Part shown: positions 24,657 to 32,904 of the stretch, in pieces
Layout: each line of letters starts with the position of its first letter
Position numbering within the stretch: position 1 is the stretch's first letter
DNA from: Streptosporangium amethystogenes
GTDB lineage: Bacteria; Actinomycetota; Actinomycetes; Streptosporangiales; Streptosporangiaceae
DNA: 64,000 nucleotides
Direction of reading: 5' to 3'
Assembly (NCBI RefSeq): GCF_000721075.1
Contig: NZ_JOEQ01000010.1
Span: forward strand, 124,001-188,000
The notes under the pieces: model-generated
Told to the model about the DNA's origin: nothing
Databases searched by the model: none
What the model saw: only the letters and a program-made list of their open reading frames with translations
Position numbers and translations under genes: made by a program

Positions 24657-27464
24657 GTGATCAATGTCCCGGAGTGCAGTGTTGTGGTGATTACCTATAA
24701 CGATGCCGCGCGGCTGCCCAGGGCCGTGCGGTCGGTGCTCCGGCAGTCGCTGCGCAACGTCGAGGTGATCATCGCCGACGACGCGAGCACCGACGAGACG
24801 GAGCAGGTCGCCCGGGAACTGCAGCGCAAGGACGCTCGGGTCCGCTACCTGCGTGGGAAGGTCAACAGCGGGGGGTGCGGGACCCCGCGGAACCGGGGCG
24901 TGGCGGCCGCACGGGCGCCGTACCTGATGTTCCTGGACAGCGACGACGAGCTGACCCGGCATGCCTGCAAGAGCATGCTGCTGGAGATCGAGCGGACCGG
25001 CGCCGACTTCGTCACCGGGCAGATCGCCCGGCTGTACGAGAAGAGCGGGAAGACCGCGCGCTACTACCCGGCCCTGTTCGCCAGACGCCGGACCGTCGAG
25101 GGGATCGCCGAAGAGCCGGAGATGTTCCTCGACTCCTTCAGCACCAACAAGCTCTACCGGGCCGAGTTGCTGCGGCGGTTGCCGTTCCCCGAGGACATGC
25201 ATTACGAGGACCACGTCTTCAGCACCGCCCTGTACTGCGCGGCGCGGCGGTTCGCCGTGGTTCCGTGGGTGGTCTACCTCTGGCACCGGGCCTCGGCGGA
25301 GAGCGACGCGCGGCTGTCGATCTCGCTGAGCCTGACCGACATGTCCAACGTCCGCTCCAGGATCAGGGCGGCCCGGCTGAGCGACGACATCCTGCGCGAC
25401 AACGGCCTCGGTGATCTGGTGCACGAGCGGCAGCGCCGGTTCCTCCGCCAGGACCTGCGGGTCTACCTCAACCCGCTGCCCATGCGGGACCTCACGTGGG
25501 TCGAGGAGTTCGTCTCGGTGGTCCGCCCCTACCTGTCCGAACTCGACCCGGCGGTGTTCGAGACGATCGACCCGCTCATCCGGGTCTGCTGTAGTTTCAT
25601 CCTCGCCGGCCGGCCTGACGAGCTCATGGTGGCCGCCGCTTCGCTGAACGGACCGAAGGCACCACCGCGCGTCGCCCTGCGCGAAGAGGGGCGCACCTAC
25701 TGGGGAACGGTCCCCGACGAGATGCGGGAGATCACCTCGCTCCGGATGGCCGAACTGCCCTACAGCGCCTCCAGGTTGCGCCACGAGGCGGTCGTCACCG
25801 GCCAGGGCACCGTGATCAGGCTGGTGATCAGGACGTACGACCCTTTCGGGGTGCTCGCCGCCACCCCGGGCTGGGCCGCGTTCCTGCGCATCGGGAAGCA
25901 CCGGGTACGGCTGGCACCGCGCGAGCAGGACGACGGCGGTCTGCTGAGCGAGGCGACGGTCGACCTCGCCACGCTCAGCCCCGGCCACCTGGGCTTCGAC
26001 GGGCGCCACGAGCCGGTGGTGGAGATCGTCAACCCCGACGGGAGGGTCACCACCGACCAGCTGCTGGTCGATTCGTCCAGCCCGCCGTTCGTCGTCGTCG
26101 TCCCGTGGCACGAGGTCACCGTCGGCGCGGAGGGGATCGCCGCGGTCCTGCGGTTGCGCTGGCGCCGCCGGGGAGCGCTCAGGCAACTGGCCCGGGTGGG
26201 GCGGTTCGGCCGCAGGCTGCTGCGCAGGGTGGACGGCCCCGAGCTGAAGCTCCGCGTCTACAAGGGGCTGATCTCCGTACTGCCGCCCCGCCGGGACCTT
26301 GCCCTGTTCGAGTCCGACGTCGGCGCCGGGTACACCGGGAACCCGCGCTACATCTACGAGGAGCTCAGACGGCGGGGCACGCCGTTGCGGATGGTCTGGT
26401 CGGCGGCCGGGACCGCGCACGGCTTTCCTCCCGACGTCAGGCTGGTACGGCGGATGAGTTGGCGGCACATCTGGACCATGGCCAGGGCGGGCTACTGGAT
26501 CGACAGCCACGGCATGCCGCTGGCCTATCCCAAGCCGCCGCGCACGCGCTACCTGCAGACCTGGCATGGCCAGGGCATCAAGTCGGTCGGCTTCGACTCG
26601 CCCGACCTGCGCGCCGACTTCGACGGGCCGAGGGCGACCTGGCGGGCCGCGGTGGAGCGCTGGGACGCGCTGGTCTCGCCCAGCGCCGAGTTCGAGCGGG
26701 TGTTCGTGCCCTCCAACGGCTACCGGGGACGACTGCTGCGCCACGGCTCGCCCCGCTGCGACGTGCTCGTGCACGGTGACCGGGAGGCGGCCAGACGGGC
26801 GAGGGAGCGGCTGGAGATCCCACACTGGTCCAGGGTGCTGCTGTACGCCCCCACCTACCGCGACCGGGCCAAGGGGTCCGGCGAGTCGGTCAGGGCCGAC
26901 CTGTCCGCGATGGCCGAGGCCCTGGCCGGCGACTGGACCGTGGTCCTGCGCACCCACCCGGTCGAGCGGTTCGAGGTGCCCGAGCAGCTGCGCCACTTCG
27001 TCCGTGAGGCCGGATCGTACCCCGAGGTCAACGACCTGATACTGCTCTCGGACGCGCTGCTGACCGACTACTCGTCGCTGATGTGCGACTACGCGATCAC
27101 CGGGCGGCCGATGCTGTTCCTGATCGACGACTGGGACGAGTACCGCAGGGTGGAACGCGGGGTCTACCACGACCTGCCCGCGATCGCCCCCGGCCCCTGC
27201 CTGACCACCACCGAGGAGCTGATCGAGGCGCTGCGCGACCTCGACGGCGTGACCGCCTCCTTCGCCGCCAGGTACATCGCGTTCCGCAGGCTGTGGTGCG
27301 CGGAGGAGAAGGGCCACGCCTCGGCGAAGGTGGTGGACGCCTTCTTCGAGCCCCCCTCGGTCCGGATCCCCGCACAGACTCCCCGGGAGTGGCGCGCTCC
27401 GGCCGGACTGGGACATCTGTCGGGGGTGCGGCGGCCGATCCAGCCGCCCCGGTGGTCGGGGTGA
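24657..27464 (+). CDS. GT2 glycosyltransferase fused to CDP-glycerol glycerophosphotransferase
   Basis: A 935-residue, two-enzyme protein. Residues about 7-240 are a GT2 (GT-A) glycosyltransferase (VVVITYNDAARLPRAVRSVL, DDASTDET, catalytic-site MFLDSDDEL). A beta-rich middle (about 340-540) follows, and residues about 560-895 are a TagB/TagF-type CDP-glycerol glycerophosphotransferase (LFESDVGAGYTGNPRYIYEEL, LQTWHGQGIKSVGFD, LLYAPTYRD, LTDYSSLMCDYA). Such proteins add a sugar and a polyol-phosphate unit to wall polymers on the inner membrane face. The start is GTG at 24657. It overlaps the next GT4 gene by 4 nt; the same pair recurs at 38396-42369. Confidence 0.9.
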   Translation: MINVPECSVVVITYNDAARLPRAVRSVLRQSLRNVEVIIADDASTDETEQVARELQRKDARVRYLRGKVNSGGCGTPRNRGVAAARAPYLMFLDSDDELTRHACKSMLLEIERTGADFVTGQIARLYEKSGKTARYYPALFARRRTVEGIAEEPEMFLDSFSTNKLYRAELLRRLPFPEDMHYEDHVFSTALYCAARRFAVVPWVVYLWHRASAESDARLSISLSLTDMSNVRSRIRAARLSDDILRDNGLGDLVHERQRRFLRQDLRVYLNPLPMRDLTWVEEFVSVVRPYLSELDPAVFETIDPLIRVCCSFILAGRPDELMVAAASLNGPKAPPRVALREEGRTYWGTVPDEMREITSLRMAELPYSASRLRHEAVVTGQGTVIRLVIRTYDPFGVLAATPGWAAFLRIGKHRVRLAPREQDDGGLLSEATVDLATLSPGHLGFDGRHEPVVEIVNPDGRVTTDQLLVDSSSPPFVVVVPWHEVTVGAEGIAAVLRLRWRRRGALRQLARVGRFGRRLLRRVDGPELKLRVYKGLISVLPPRRDLALFESDVGAGYTGNPRYIYEELRRRGTPLRMVWSAAGTAHGFPPDVRLVRRMSWRHIWTMARAGYWIDSHGMPLAYPKPPRTRYLQTWHGQGIKSVGFDSPDLRADFDGPRATWRAAVERWDALVSPSAEFERVFVPSNGYRGRLLRHGSPRCDVLVHGDREAARRARERLEIPHWSRVLLYAPTYRDRAKGSGESVRADLSAMAEALAGDWTVVLRTHPVERFEVPEQLRHFVREAGSYPEVNDLILLSDALLTDYSSLMCDYAITGRPMLFLIDDWDEYRRVERGVYHDLPAIAPGPCLTTTEELIEALRDLDGVTASFAARYIAFRRLWCAEEKGHASAKVVDAFFEPPSVRIPAQTPREWRAPAGLGHLSGVRRPIQPPRWSG

Positions 27465-28618
27465 GCGGCGGGCACGCGGGAGCGGTCGTGTTCGCCTGCG
27501 TGGACGCCGACACCCTGGGCGGCATCCAGCGGGTCACCCACACCGTGGCCCAGGGCCTGGCCGAGCGGGGCCGCGAGGTGCACGTGATCGGACTGCACCG
27601 CGCCAGGAGCCCGTTTCGCCACGTGGAGCGGCCGCGTTACACCAGTCACGTGATCCACCGCACTCCGGTGAGCACGCTGTCACCGCTGGGCCGGCGCCGC
27701 GAGCACCGGGAGCTCGGCAGGCTGCTGCACGAGGTGGGGCCGGGGTTCGCCGTGCTCTCCTCGCCCAGCGTGGTCACCCGGATCAGGGCCCTGTTGCCCG
27801 AGCGGCTGCTGCCGATCGGGCAGTACCACGGGTCGTACGAGCACGCGCGGGGCTCCTGGCACCTCGACTCGGTCCGCGACCACTACGGCACCCTGGAGAA
27901 GGCGGTCTTCCTCAGCGAGCGGGACGCGTGGCTCTTCGCCGAGCACGCGCTGCTGCCCAACACCTGGTCCATCCCGAACCCGCTGTCCGTCTGGCCGTCG
28001 GGGACCGCCGAGCTGACCGCCCGCCGGGTGCTCGGGGTCGGCAGGCTGGAGGGCGTGAAGCGGTTCGACCGGCTGATCTCGGCCTTCGCCCAGGCCTGTG
28101 GCCGTTCCGTTCCCGGTGAGCCCGAGTTGCGGGCGGACCTCGCCGAGGCCCGTCGCGAGGTGGGCGAGGGCTGGGAGCTGCACCTGATCGGCGAGGGGGG
28201 CGAGCGGCAGCGGCTCACCTCGCACGCCGCGGAATGCGAGGTGAGCGACCGGGTGGTCTTCCGCGGCACGGTGCCCGCGCCCCTGATGGGCGAGGAGTAT
28301 CTGGGCGGATCGGTGCTGGCGCTGGCCAGCGAGCACGAGGGGCTGCCGCTGGTGATCGGTGAGGCGGCGTCCTACGGGGTGCCCTCGGTGGCGTTCGACG
28401 TGTCGGGCGGGCTCAGGTCACTCGTACTGGACGGGGAGACCGGGGTGCTGGTGCCCCCGGCCGACGTGACCGCGCTCGCCGCCGCGCTGGCCGAGCTGAT
28501 GGCCTCGGCCGAGGAGCGGCGGCGGCTGGGGGCCGCCGCCCGCGCTCATGTCGAGGCGTTCCGGCCCGATCGCGTGCTGGATCGGTGGGAGGCCCTATTC
28601 GAGCAGGTCACCCGGTGA
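27461..28618 (+). CDS. GT4 family glycosyltransferase
   Basis: This 385-residue GT-B enzyme starts at a GTG that overlaps the preceding stop (GTGA), so the two are coupled. The N-terminal domain has FACVDADTLGGIQRVTHTVAQGL (acceptor side) and the C-terminal nucleotide-sugar domain has GVGRLEGVKRFDRLISAF, VFRGTVPAPL, and the EX7E-like LASEHEGLPLVIGEAASYGVP block. It probably adds a sugar to the same polymer as its fusion partner. It is the paralogue of the GT4 gene at 41242. Its end overlaps the convergent sulfotransferase gene by 11 nt. Confidence 0.9.
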   Translation: MSGGHAGAVVFACVDADTLGGIQRVTHTVAQGLAERGREVHVIGLHRARSPFRHVERPRYTSHVIHRTPVSTLSPLGRRREHRELGRLLHEVGPGFAVLSSPSVVTRIRALLPERLLPIGQYHGSYEHARGSWHLDSVRDHYGTLEKAVFLSERDAWLFAEHALLPNTWSIPNPLSVWPSGTAELTARRVLGVGRLEGVKRFDRLISAFAQACGRSVPGEPELRADLAEARREVGEGWELHLIGEGGERQRLTSHAAECEVSDRVVFRGTVPAPLMGEEYLGGSVLALASEHEGLPLVIGEAASYGVPSVAFDVSGGLRSLVLDGETGVLVPPADVTALAAALAELMASAEERRRLGAAARAHVEAFRPDRVLDRWEALFEQVTR

Positions 28619-29651
28619 CCGCCACCGGCTCGTTGCGCGGCATCGGCACTCCCGCCAGCACGATCTGGGCGGAGGTGAGCCGCGCTCCCAGCGGGTTCGG
28701 CTCGCGGAGCCGCATCAGCCGGTCGAAGGTGATCCGCTTGACCCGGGCCAGCTTCCGCTTGGCCGCGGTCCGCTCGTAGCAGACCAGCCGGGAGGTCTCG
28801 ACCCTCGGCGCCCCGCTGAGCTCGTACCCGTAGGTCTCCAGGCGGTCGCCAAGTACGCTCTCGCAGAGCGAGACCTCGCCGGGGTCGAGCCGCTCGTGCC
28901 AGGAACCGGTCCGCGCGGTGGTCACCTCGCCGTAGGTGCGCGCGTGCCAGGTCTTTCTGGCGGGTACGGCGATGCCGGCCACCGCGGCCGGGTCGCACAT
29001 GGCCGGGTGGAAGTCCTCGCCGAGGAACTCGCACAACCTGCGCAGGTGAGCCTCCGGCTCGGCGGTCAGGTCCTCGTAGCGCAGCTCGTGGTAGCTGCCC
29101 TCGGGAAGCCTCGGCGCGCCGTGCCTGGCGAAGTCGATCGCCTCGGCCCAGGCGGAGACCGCGCTGTAGACGCTCCCGTTGTACCAGGGCATCTCCTTCA
29201 GCGACGCCACGCAGTCGCGGCCGTCCCTGACCAGGTGCACGAACTGGGCGTCGGGAAAGAGCCGGAGCAGCACGTCGGTGTACTGGAAGTACGAGGGCCG
29301 CTTGTCACCCCAGCGCGGCTTGCCGTGCCTGGTCGCGTAGGCGCGCAGCACGATGCCCAGCGCGGAGCCGAGCGTCGGCGGCCCGTCGACGATCTGCCCG
29401 AGCACCTCGTCGCGGTCCAGGTGCAGCTCGTGGAAACGCGTCTGGTGCCGGTCGACCACCCACTCGGCCAGCTCGCGCCGGTGCTCCGCGTCGTTGAGGT
29501 CGCCGAACTGGAGCCGCCGCTGGTAGGTGGAGACCATGAACCGGGTCTCCGGCGGGATGGCGACGCGCGGGTGGGCGTGCAGCATCAGCTGCAGCATCGT
29601 CGTCCCCGAGCGGGGACAGCCCAGGATGAAGATCGGGCGGTCGGGCTTCAC
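28608..29651 (-). CDS. Sulfotransferase family protein (copy 1)
   Basis: A 347-residue PAPS-dependent sulfotransferase. The 5'-phosphosulfate loop is CPRSGTTMLQLML (residues 12-24) and the 3'-phosphate site is FVHLVRDGRDCVASL (about 137-151); WGDKRPSY and LRYEDLTAEP are further family blocks. It would transfer sulfate from PAPS to a hydroxyl or amine of a glycan. The start is GTG at 29651, one base after the stop of the second sulfotransferase gene, with which it forms an operon. The two copies align along their whole length. No PAPS synthesis gene is in the window. Confidence 0.9.
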   Translation of the reverse strand: MKPDRPIFILGCPRSGTTMLQLMLHAHPRVAIPPETRFMVSTYQRRLQFGDLNDAEHRRELAEWVVDRHQTRFHELHLDRDEVLGQIVDGPPTLGSALGIVLRAYATRHGKPRWGDKRPSYFQYTDVLLRLFPDAQFVHLVRDGRDCVASLKEMPWYNGSVYSAVSAWAEAIDFARHGAPRLPEGSYHELRYEDLTAEPEAHLRRLCEFLGEDFHPAMCDPAAVAGIAVPARKTWHARTYGEVTTARTGSWHERLDPGEVSLCESVLGDRLETYGYELSGAPRVETSRLVCYERTAAKRKLARVKRITFDRLMRLREPNPLGARLTSAQIVLAGVPMPRNEPVAVTG

Positions 29652-29652
29652 G

Positions 29653-30663
29653 TCAGACCTTCGCCAGCTCGCCGAGTTGCCGGCTGGTGAGCCTCGCGGC
29701 CACCGGGCTCGGCTCGCGGAACCGGTTGACGCGGTCGCGGAACTCCTTGCGCCTGCGCGCCCAGCGTCGTTTGGCGGCGGCCTTCTCGCACGCCTGAATG
29801 TGGGCCTTGCCCGCCTTGGGCGCGCCGCTCAGCTCGTAGCCGTTGGCGGTCAGCCGCTCGGCCAGGACCGTCTCGCAGACCGAGATCTCCCAGGGCTCCA
29901 GCCTGGCCTTCCACGAACCCGCCCTGGCGGTCGTGACATCGCCGTGGGTGTTGCTGTGCCAGACCTTGTGCTGCGGGATCGCCACTCTGGCGACGTGGTA
30001 CGGCTCGGACATCGCCGGGTCGTAGTCCTCACCGAGGAACTCGCAGAGCTTGCTCAGCTCGGTCTCCGGATAGGCGGTCAGGTCCTCGTAGCGCAGCTCG
30101 TAGTAGCTGTCGGCGGGGAGTTTTTTGGCGTGGTGGCGGCCGTAGTCGATCGCCTCGCTCCAGTTGACCACCGCGTGGAAGACGTCCTTGGTGTACCAGG
30201 GCATCTCCTTCAGCGACGCCACGCAGTCGCGGCCGTCCCTGATCAGGTGCACGAACTGGGCGTCGGGGAAGAGCCTGGTCAACAGGTCCACGTGGTGGTA
30301 GTAGCTGGGCCGCTTGTCACCCCAGCGGCTCTTGCCGTACTGCTCGGCGTACGAGCGGAAGGTGATGCCCATCGCCGAGCCCAGCGTCGGCGGCCCCGCG
30401 ACGATGTCGTCGATCAGCCTGTCCCCGTCGAGCTTGAGCTCCTTGAACTTGGTGTCCTTGTCGCTCACGATCCACCGGCCGACCCTGCGCCGGTTCCGTT
30501 CCTCACGCAGGTCCCCGAAGGAGAACCTGCGGTAGTAGCCGGGCACCACGAACCGTGTCTCCGGGGGCACCGCGATACGTGGATGCGAGTGCAGCATCAG
30601 CTGCAACATGGTGGTGCCTGAACGTGGACAACCGATCACGAAGATCGGGCGGTCGGACTGCAT
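29653..30663 (-). CDS. Sulfotransferase family protein (copy 2)
   Basis: A 336-residue paralogue of the adjacent gene, with the same phosphosulfate loop CPRSGTTMLQLML (12-24), 3'-phosphate motif FVHLIRDGRDCVASL, WGDKRPSYY and LRYEDLTAYP. It begins at an ATG at 30663 and runs in the order CDP-alcohol phosphatidyltransferase, this gene, copy 1, with gaps of 25 and 1 nt, so the three are one transcript. The tail is Lys/Arg-rich (AAKRRWARRRKEFRD). Having two copies suggests two positions on one glycan are modified, or divergence in acceptor use; this is inference. Confidence 0.9.
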   Translation of the reverse strand: MQSDRPIFVIGCPRSGTTMLQLMLHSHPRIAVPPETRFVVPGYYRRFSFGDLREERNRRRVGRWIVSDKDTKFKELKLDGDRLIDDIVAGPPTLGSAMGITFRSYAEQYGKSRWGDKRPSYYHHVDLLTRLFPDAQFVHLIRDGRDCVASLKEMPWYTKDVFHAVVNWSEAIDYGRHHAKKLPADSYYELRYEDLTAYPETELSKLCEFLGEDYDPAMSEPYHVARVAIPQHKVWHSNTHGDVTTARAGSWKARLEPWEISVCETVLAERLTANGYELSGAPKAGKAHIQACEKAAAKRRWARRRKEFRDRVNRFREPSPVAARLTSRQLGELAKV

Positions 30664-30688
30664 GACAACGAACCCCCGTAAAGCTTGG

Positions 30689-31648
30689 TCAAACAGATAC
30701 GCGCGGCACCTTCTCCACCAGCGGCGCGGCGGGCACCACCCGGGAGAAGAGCCACATTCGATAGATCAGGAAGACCTCGTTCAGCAGAAGCAGCGCCCCG
30801 GAGGCGACCGCGAGGGGCACCAGGGCGACCCTCCCGACCAGCGGGGCGACCACGAACACCGCGGCGTGGAACTCGATGCCGCTGATCAGATGGCTCCGCA
30901 CCCGGTAACGGGCCAGCAGGCGGCCGAACCTGCGAGGCAGCTTCGGCCGTTTGCCGCCCCGCGACCTCGGCCTCCGTTCCTCGAAGGGGACGATCCGCAT
31001 CGGCTCGCGGGGCGTGATGGCCTCGCGGGGCATGACGACCTCGACGGGCCTGACGTGCCCGGCGTGTCCGGCGGCCACCACGGCCTCCGCGGGCCTGACG
31101 TGTCCCGGGGCCACCACGGACTCGACGGCCGCCAGGCGGCCGAGCCGGTTCTCCTTGACCACCTCGCGCACGCGCTTCATCTGCGGCGCGTTCACGTAAC
31201 GGAACAGGTCGAGCACCGCCACCCCCGCGCCGAGCAGGATGTAGGCGACCTCCCCCGTCACCGCGTACTGCCCGGACGCCAGTCCCGCGGCGCAGCAGAC
31301 CACCCTGATCCGGTCGCCCACGTAGTCGAGCCAGAGTCCGAACGCGGTGCCCGTCCCCTTGAGCCGGGCGATCTTCCCGTCCATGCAGTCGACCATGAAG
31401 CTCAGGTAGAACAGCGCTGCCCCCGGCACCAGCCGTCCGGCCGCGAAGCAGATCGCCGAGCACATCCCGAGAATCAGGGAGAAGCGAGTGAGCCCGTTGG
31501 GGGTGATGGACGTGTGGTTGGCGACGAGCAGGGTGAGCCTGCACGCCACCGGATCAACCAGGAAAACGGTCCACCAGGAGTCTTTTCGTTTCCGGGTCGC
31601 GTGGACGTCGTCCAACGAATAGGCCCTCATGCCTTCCAGCATGGCCAC
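30689..31648 (-). CDS. CDP-alcohol phosphatidyltransferase family membrane protein
   Basis: The 319-residue protein has the complete CDP-OH-P signature D-x2-DG-x2-AR-x8-G-x3-D-x3-D, starting at DCMDGKIAR (about residues 87-95) and ending at the DYVGD pair. Membrane helices flank it. Between about residues 170 and 245 there is a hydrophilic insert, in which GHVRPAE/GHVRPVE-type units repeat, before the last helices (about 258-310). Family members swap CMP of a CDP-lipid or CDP-polyol for another alcohol. In this locus it may make a lipid or polyol-phosphate precursor of the wall polymer. Start is GTG at 31648; ATGs two and six codons later are alternatives. Confidence 0.87.
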   Translation of the reverse strand: MAMLEGMRAYSLDDVHATRKRKDSWWTVFLVDPVACRLTLLVANHTSITPNGLTRFSLILGMCSAICFAAGRLVPGAALFYLSFMVDCMDGKIARLKGTGTAFGLWLDYVGDRIRVVCCAAGLASGQYAVTGEVAYILLGAGVAVLDLFRYVNAPQMKRVREVVKENRLGRLAAVESVVAPGHVRPAEAVVAAGHAGHVRPVEVVMPREAITPREPMRIVPFEERRPRSRGGKRPKLPRRFGRLLARYRVRSHLISGIEFHAAVFVVAPLVGRVALVPLAVASGALLLLNEVFLIYRMWLFSRVVPAAPLVEKVPRVSV

Positions 31649-31983
31649 GCCACGTCTCTTGTCATCTACGCTCTGTAACTACTAGAAGATCTCCATGCCA
31701 CTTCTTGACCGGCCCGCGCCACATCGATCGGCGGCTTTGGAGGCACGAAGGGCCGGAGAGGGATTCCCCGGCCCTTCGCCGTGCCCACCGCCTCCCGGCG
31801 CCGTCCTCGCGCCGGGCAGCCGTATCGACCACACGGGACCGGGCCGGGCCCGGGTGCGCTGTCGCAACCGGCTCCGGCCGGACCTGAACGGAGCCAGGGC
31901 CGACGACCCCAAGAAATCCTCAACTAGGACGCAAGTCGCTCTAAGGATCATGAATTTCCTCTACCGGCACATGGAGGAACCTC
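31649..31983. other. Divergent intergenic region, no gene seen
   Basis: These 335 bases separate the CDP-alcohol phosphatidyltransferase and the secreted-protein gene, both reading outward, and must hold their promoters. The only strong element is the hairpin at 31746-31778. Between it and the plus-strand gene an A/T-richer stretch (about 31911-31970) may contain that gene's promoter. Confidence 0.4.
31746..31778. terminator. Hairpin in a divergent gap
   Basis: CGAAGGGCCGG (31746-31756) pairs perfectly with CCGGCCCTTCG (31768-31778) around an 11-base loop. No annotated gene reads into it from either side, so a terminator here would have to serve an unrecognised transcript such as a small RNA, or act as an attenuator. 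Confidence 0.5.
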
Positions 31984-32766
31984 ATGATCAGAAAAACGGC
32001 GACGCTGTTGAGCGCGCTACTGCTCGGCGGTCTGCTGAGCGCCGCTCCCGCCCAGGCGGACACGCCCCCCGCCGGGCCGCCCACACTGTCAGCGCCGGGA
32101 GCGCCGGCCGAGGACGGGACGTCGGCACAGAGCGCCGGCGACCTCGCACCGGCCAACCTGAACATCCGCTACATGCTGACGAAGCTCTTCCGCGGCACCT
32201 GCGACGGCTCCTTCCCGCTGACGGCCGAGGCGATGATCATGTCGGACGTCGACACCGACGTCGAGTACCGGATCGTCGTCGACGGCCAGCCGAGTCCGAC
32301 CAGGACGCAGCGGGTCAGAGCCGGGGTCAGAAACTACCTCAGCGACTTCTGGTACAACACCTCGATGGGCCCCGGCAGCGGCCGGGTGCGCATCGAGGTG
32401 CTGAACCACAACATGCCGTTCAAGGAGGAGGCCTACAGCTGGAAGTGCATGCTGCCCACGACGGACCCCGTACGCATCGGCGAGATCTCACCGACGGCCT
32501 ACTACGGCGACTGCGCCGAGGCGCCGTACCTGACCGCGTACGGCGCCTTCGAGGCACGGCCCGGCGTGGTGATCACCTATCGCTGGAGCATCGACGGGGT
32601 GCAGACGCCCTCCAACACGCTCGTCGTGCCGTCGAACGGGGTCCTCGAAGTGCAGGCCCCCTACTGGTGGCGGGAACCGAAGCAGAGCGGGAGCATCGGG
32701 CTGGAGGTGCTGAACCACCAGGTGAACAAGCTCTCGGCGACCTACCCCGTCACGTGCCGGAGCTAG
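31984..32766 (+). CDS. Secreted protein with two tandem Cys-paired domains
   Basis: A 260-residue protein with a clear Sec signal peptide (RKTATLLSALLLGGLLSAAPAQA, cleavage near residue 25). After a Pro/Ala-rich spacer, two similar domains follow, about 60-155 and 165-260. Each starts near a Cys (GTCDGS, YGDCAE), has a central strand-rich part with EYRIVVDG or TYRWSIDG, shares the EVLNH element, and ends in a Cys (SWKCM, PVTCRS). One disulfide per domain is likely. I do not recognise a named family; an Ig-like or lectin-like surface fold is only a guess. GGAGGA precedes the ATG. Confidence 0.75.
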   Translation: MIRKTATLLSALLLGGLLSAAPAQADTPPAGPPTLSAPGAPAEDGTSAQSAGDLAPANLNIRYMLTKLFRGTCDGSFPLTAEAMIMSDVDTDVEYRIVVDGQPSPTRTQRVRAGVRNYLSDFWYNTSMGPGSGRVRIEVLNHNMPFKEEAYSWKCMLPTTDPVRIGEISPTAYYGDCAEAPYLTAYGAFEARPGVVITYRWSIDGVQTPSNTLVVPSNGVLEVQAPYWWREPKQSGSIGLEVLNHQVNKLSATYPVTCRS

Positions 32767-32904
32767 GCGGTGATCCGCTTCTGACCGGCGCGGGCGTCGC
32801 GGCACTCGCCGGGTACATCGAAGCCGGGCCGCGCAAGCACGGCTTCACCGTCGACCTCCCGCAGAGCCCGGTGACGACGGCGGATCGGCCGGCCTGATAG
32901 TGCG

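Noticed and set aside
24480-27416. 978-codon open frame antisense to the first GT2/glycerophosphotransferase fusion
   Set aside because: No domain, skewed composition (Gly/Arg/Val/Gln), mirrors the codon bias of the sense gene.
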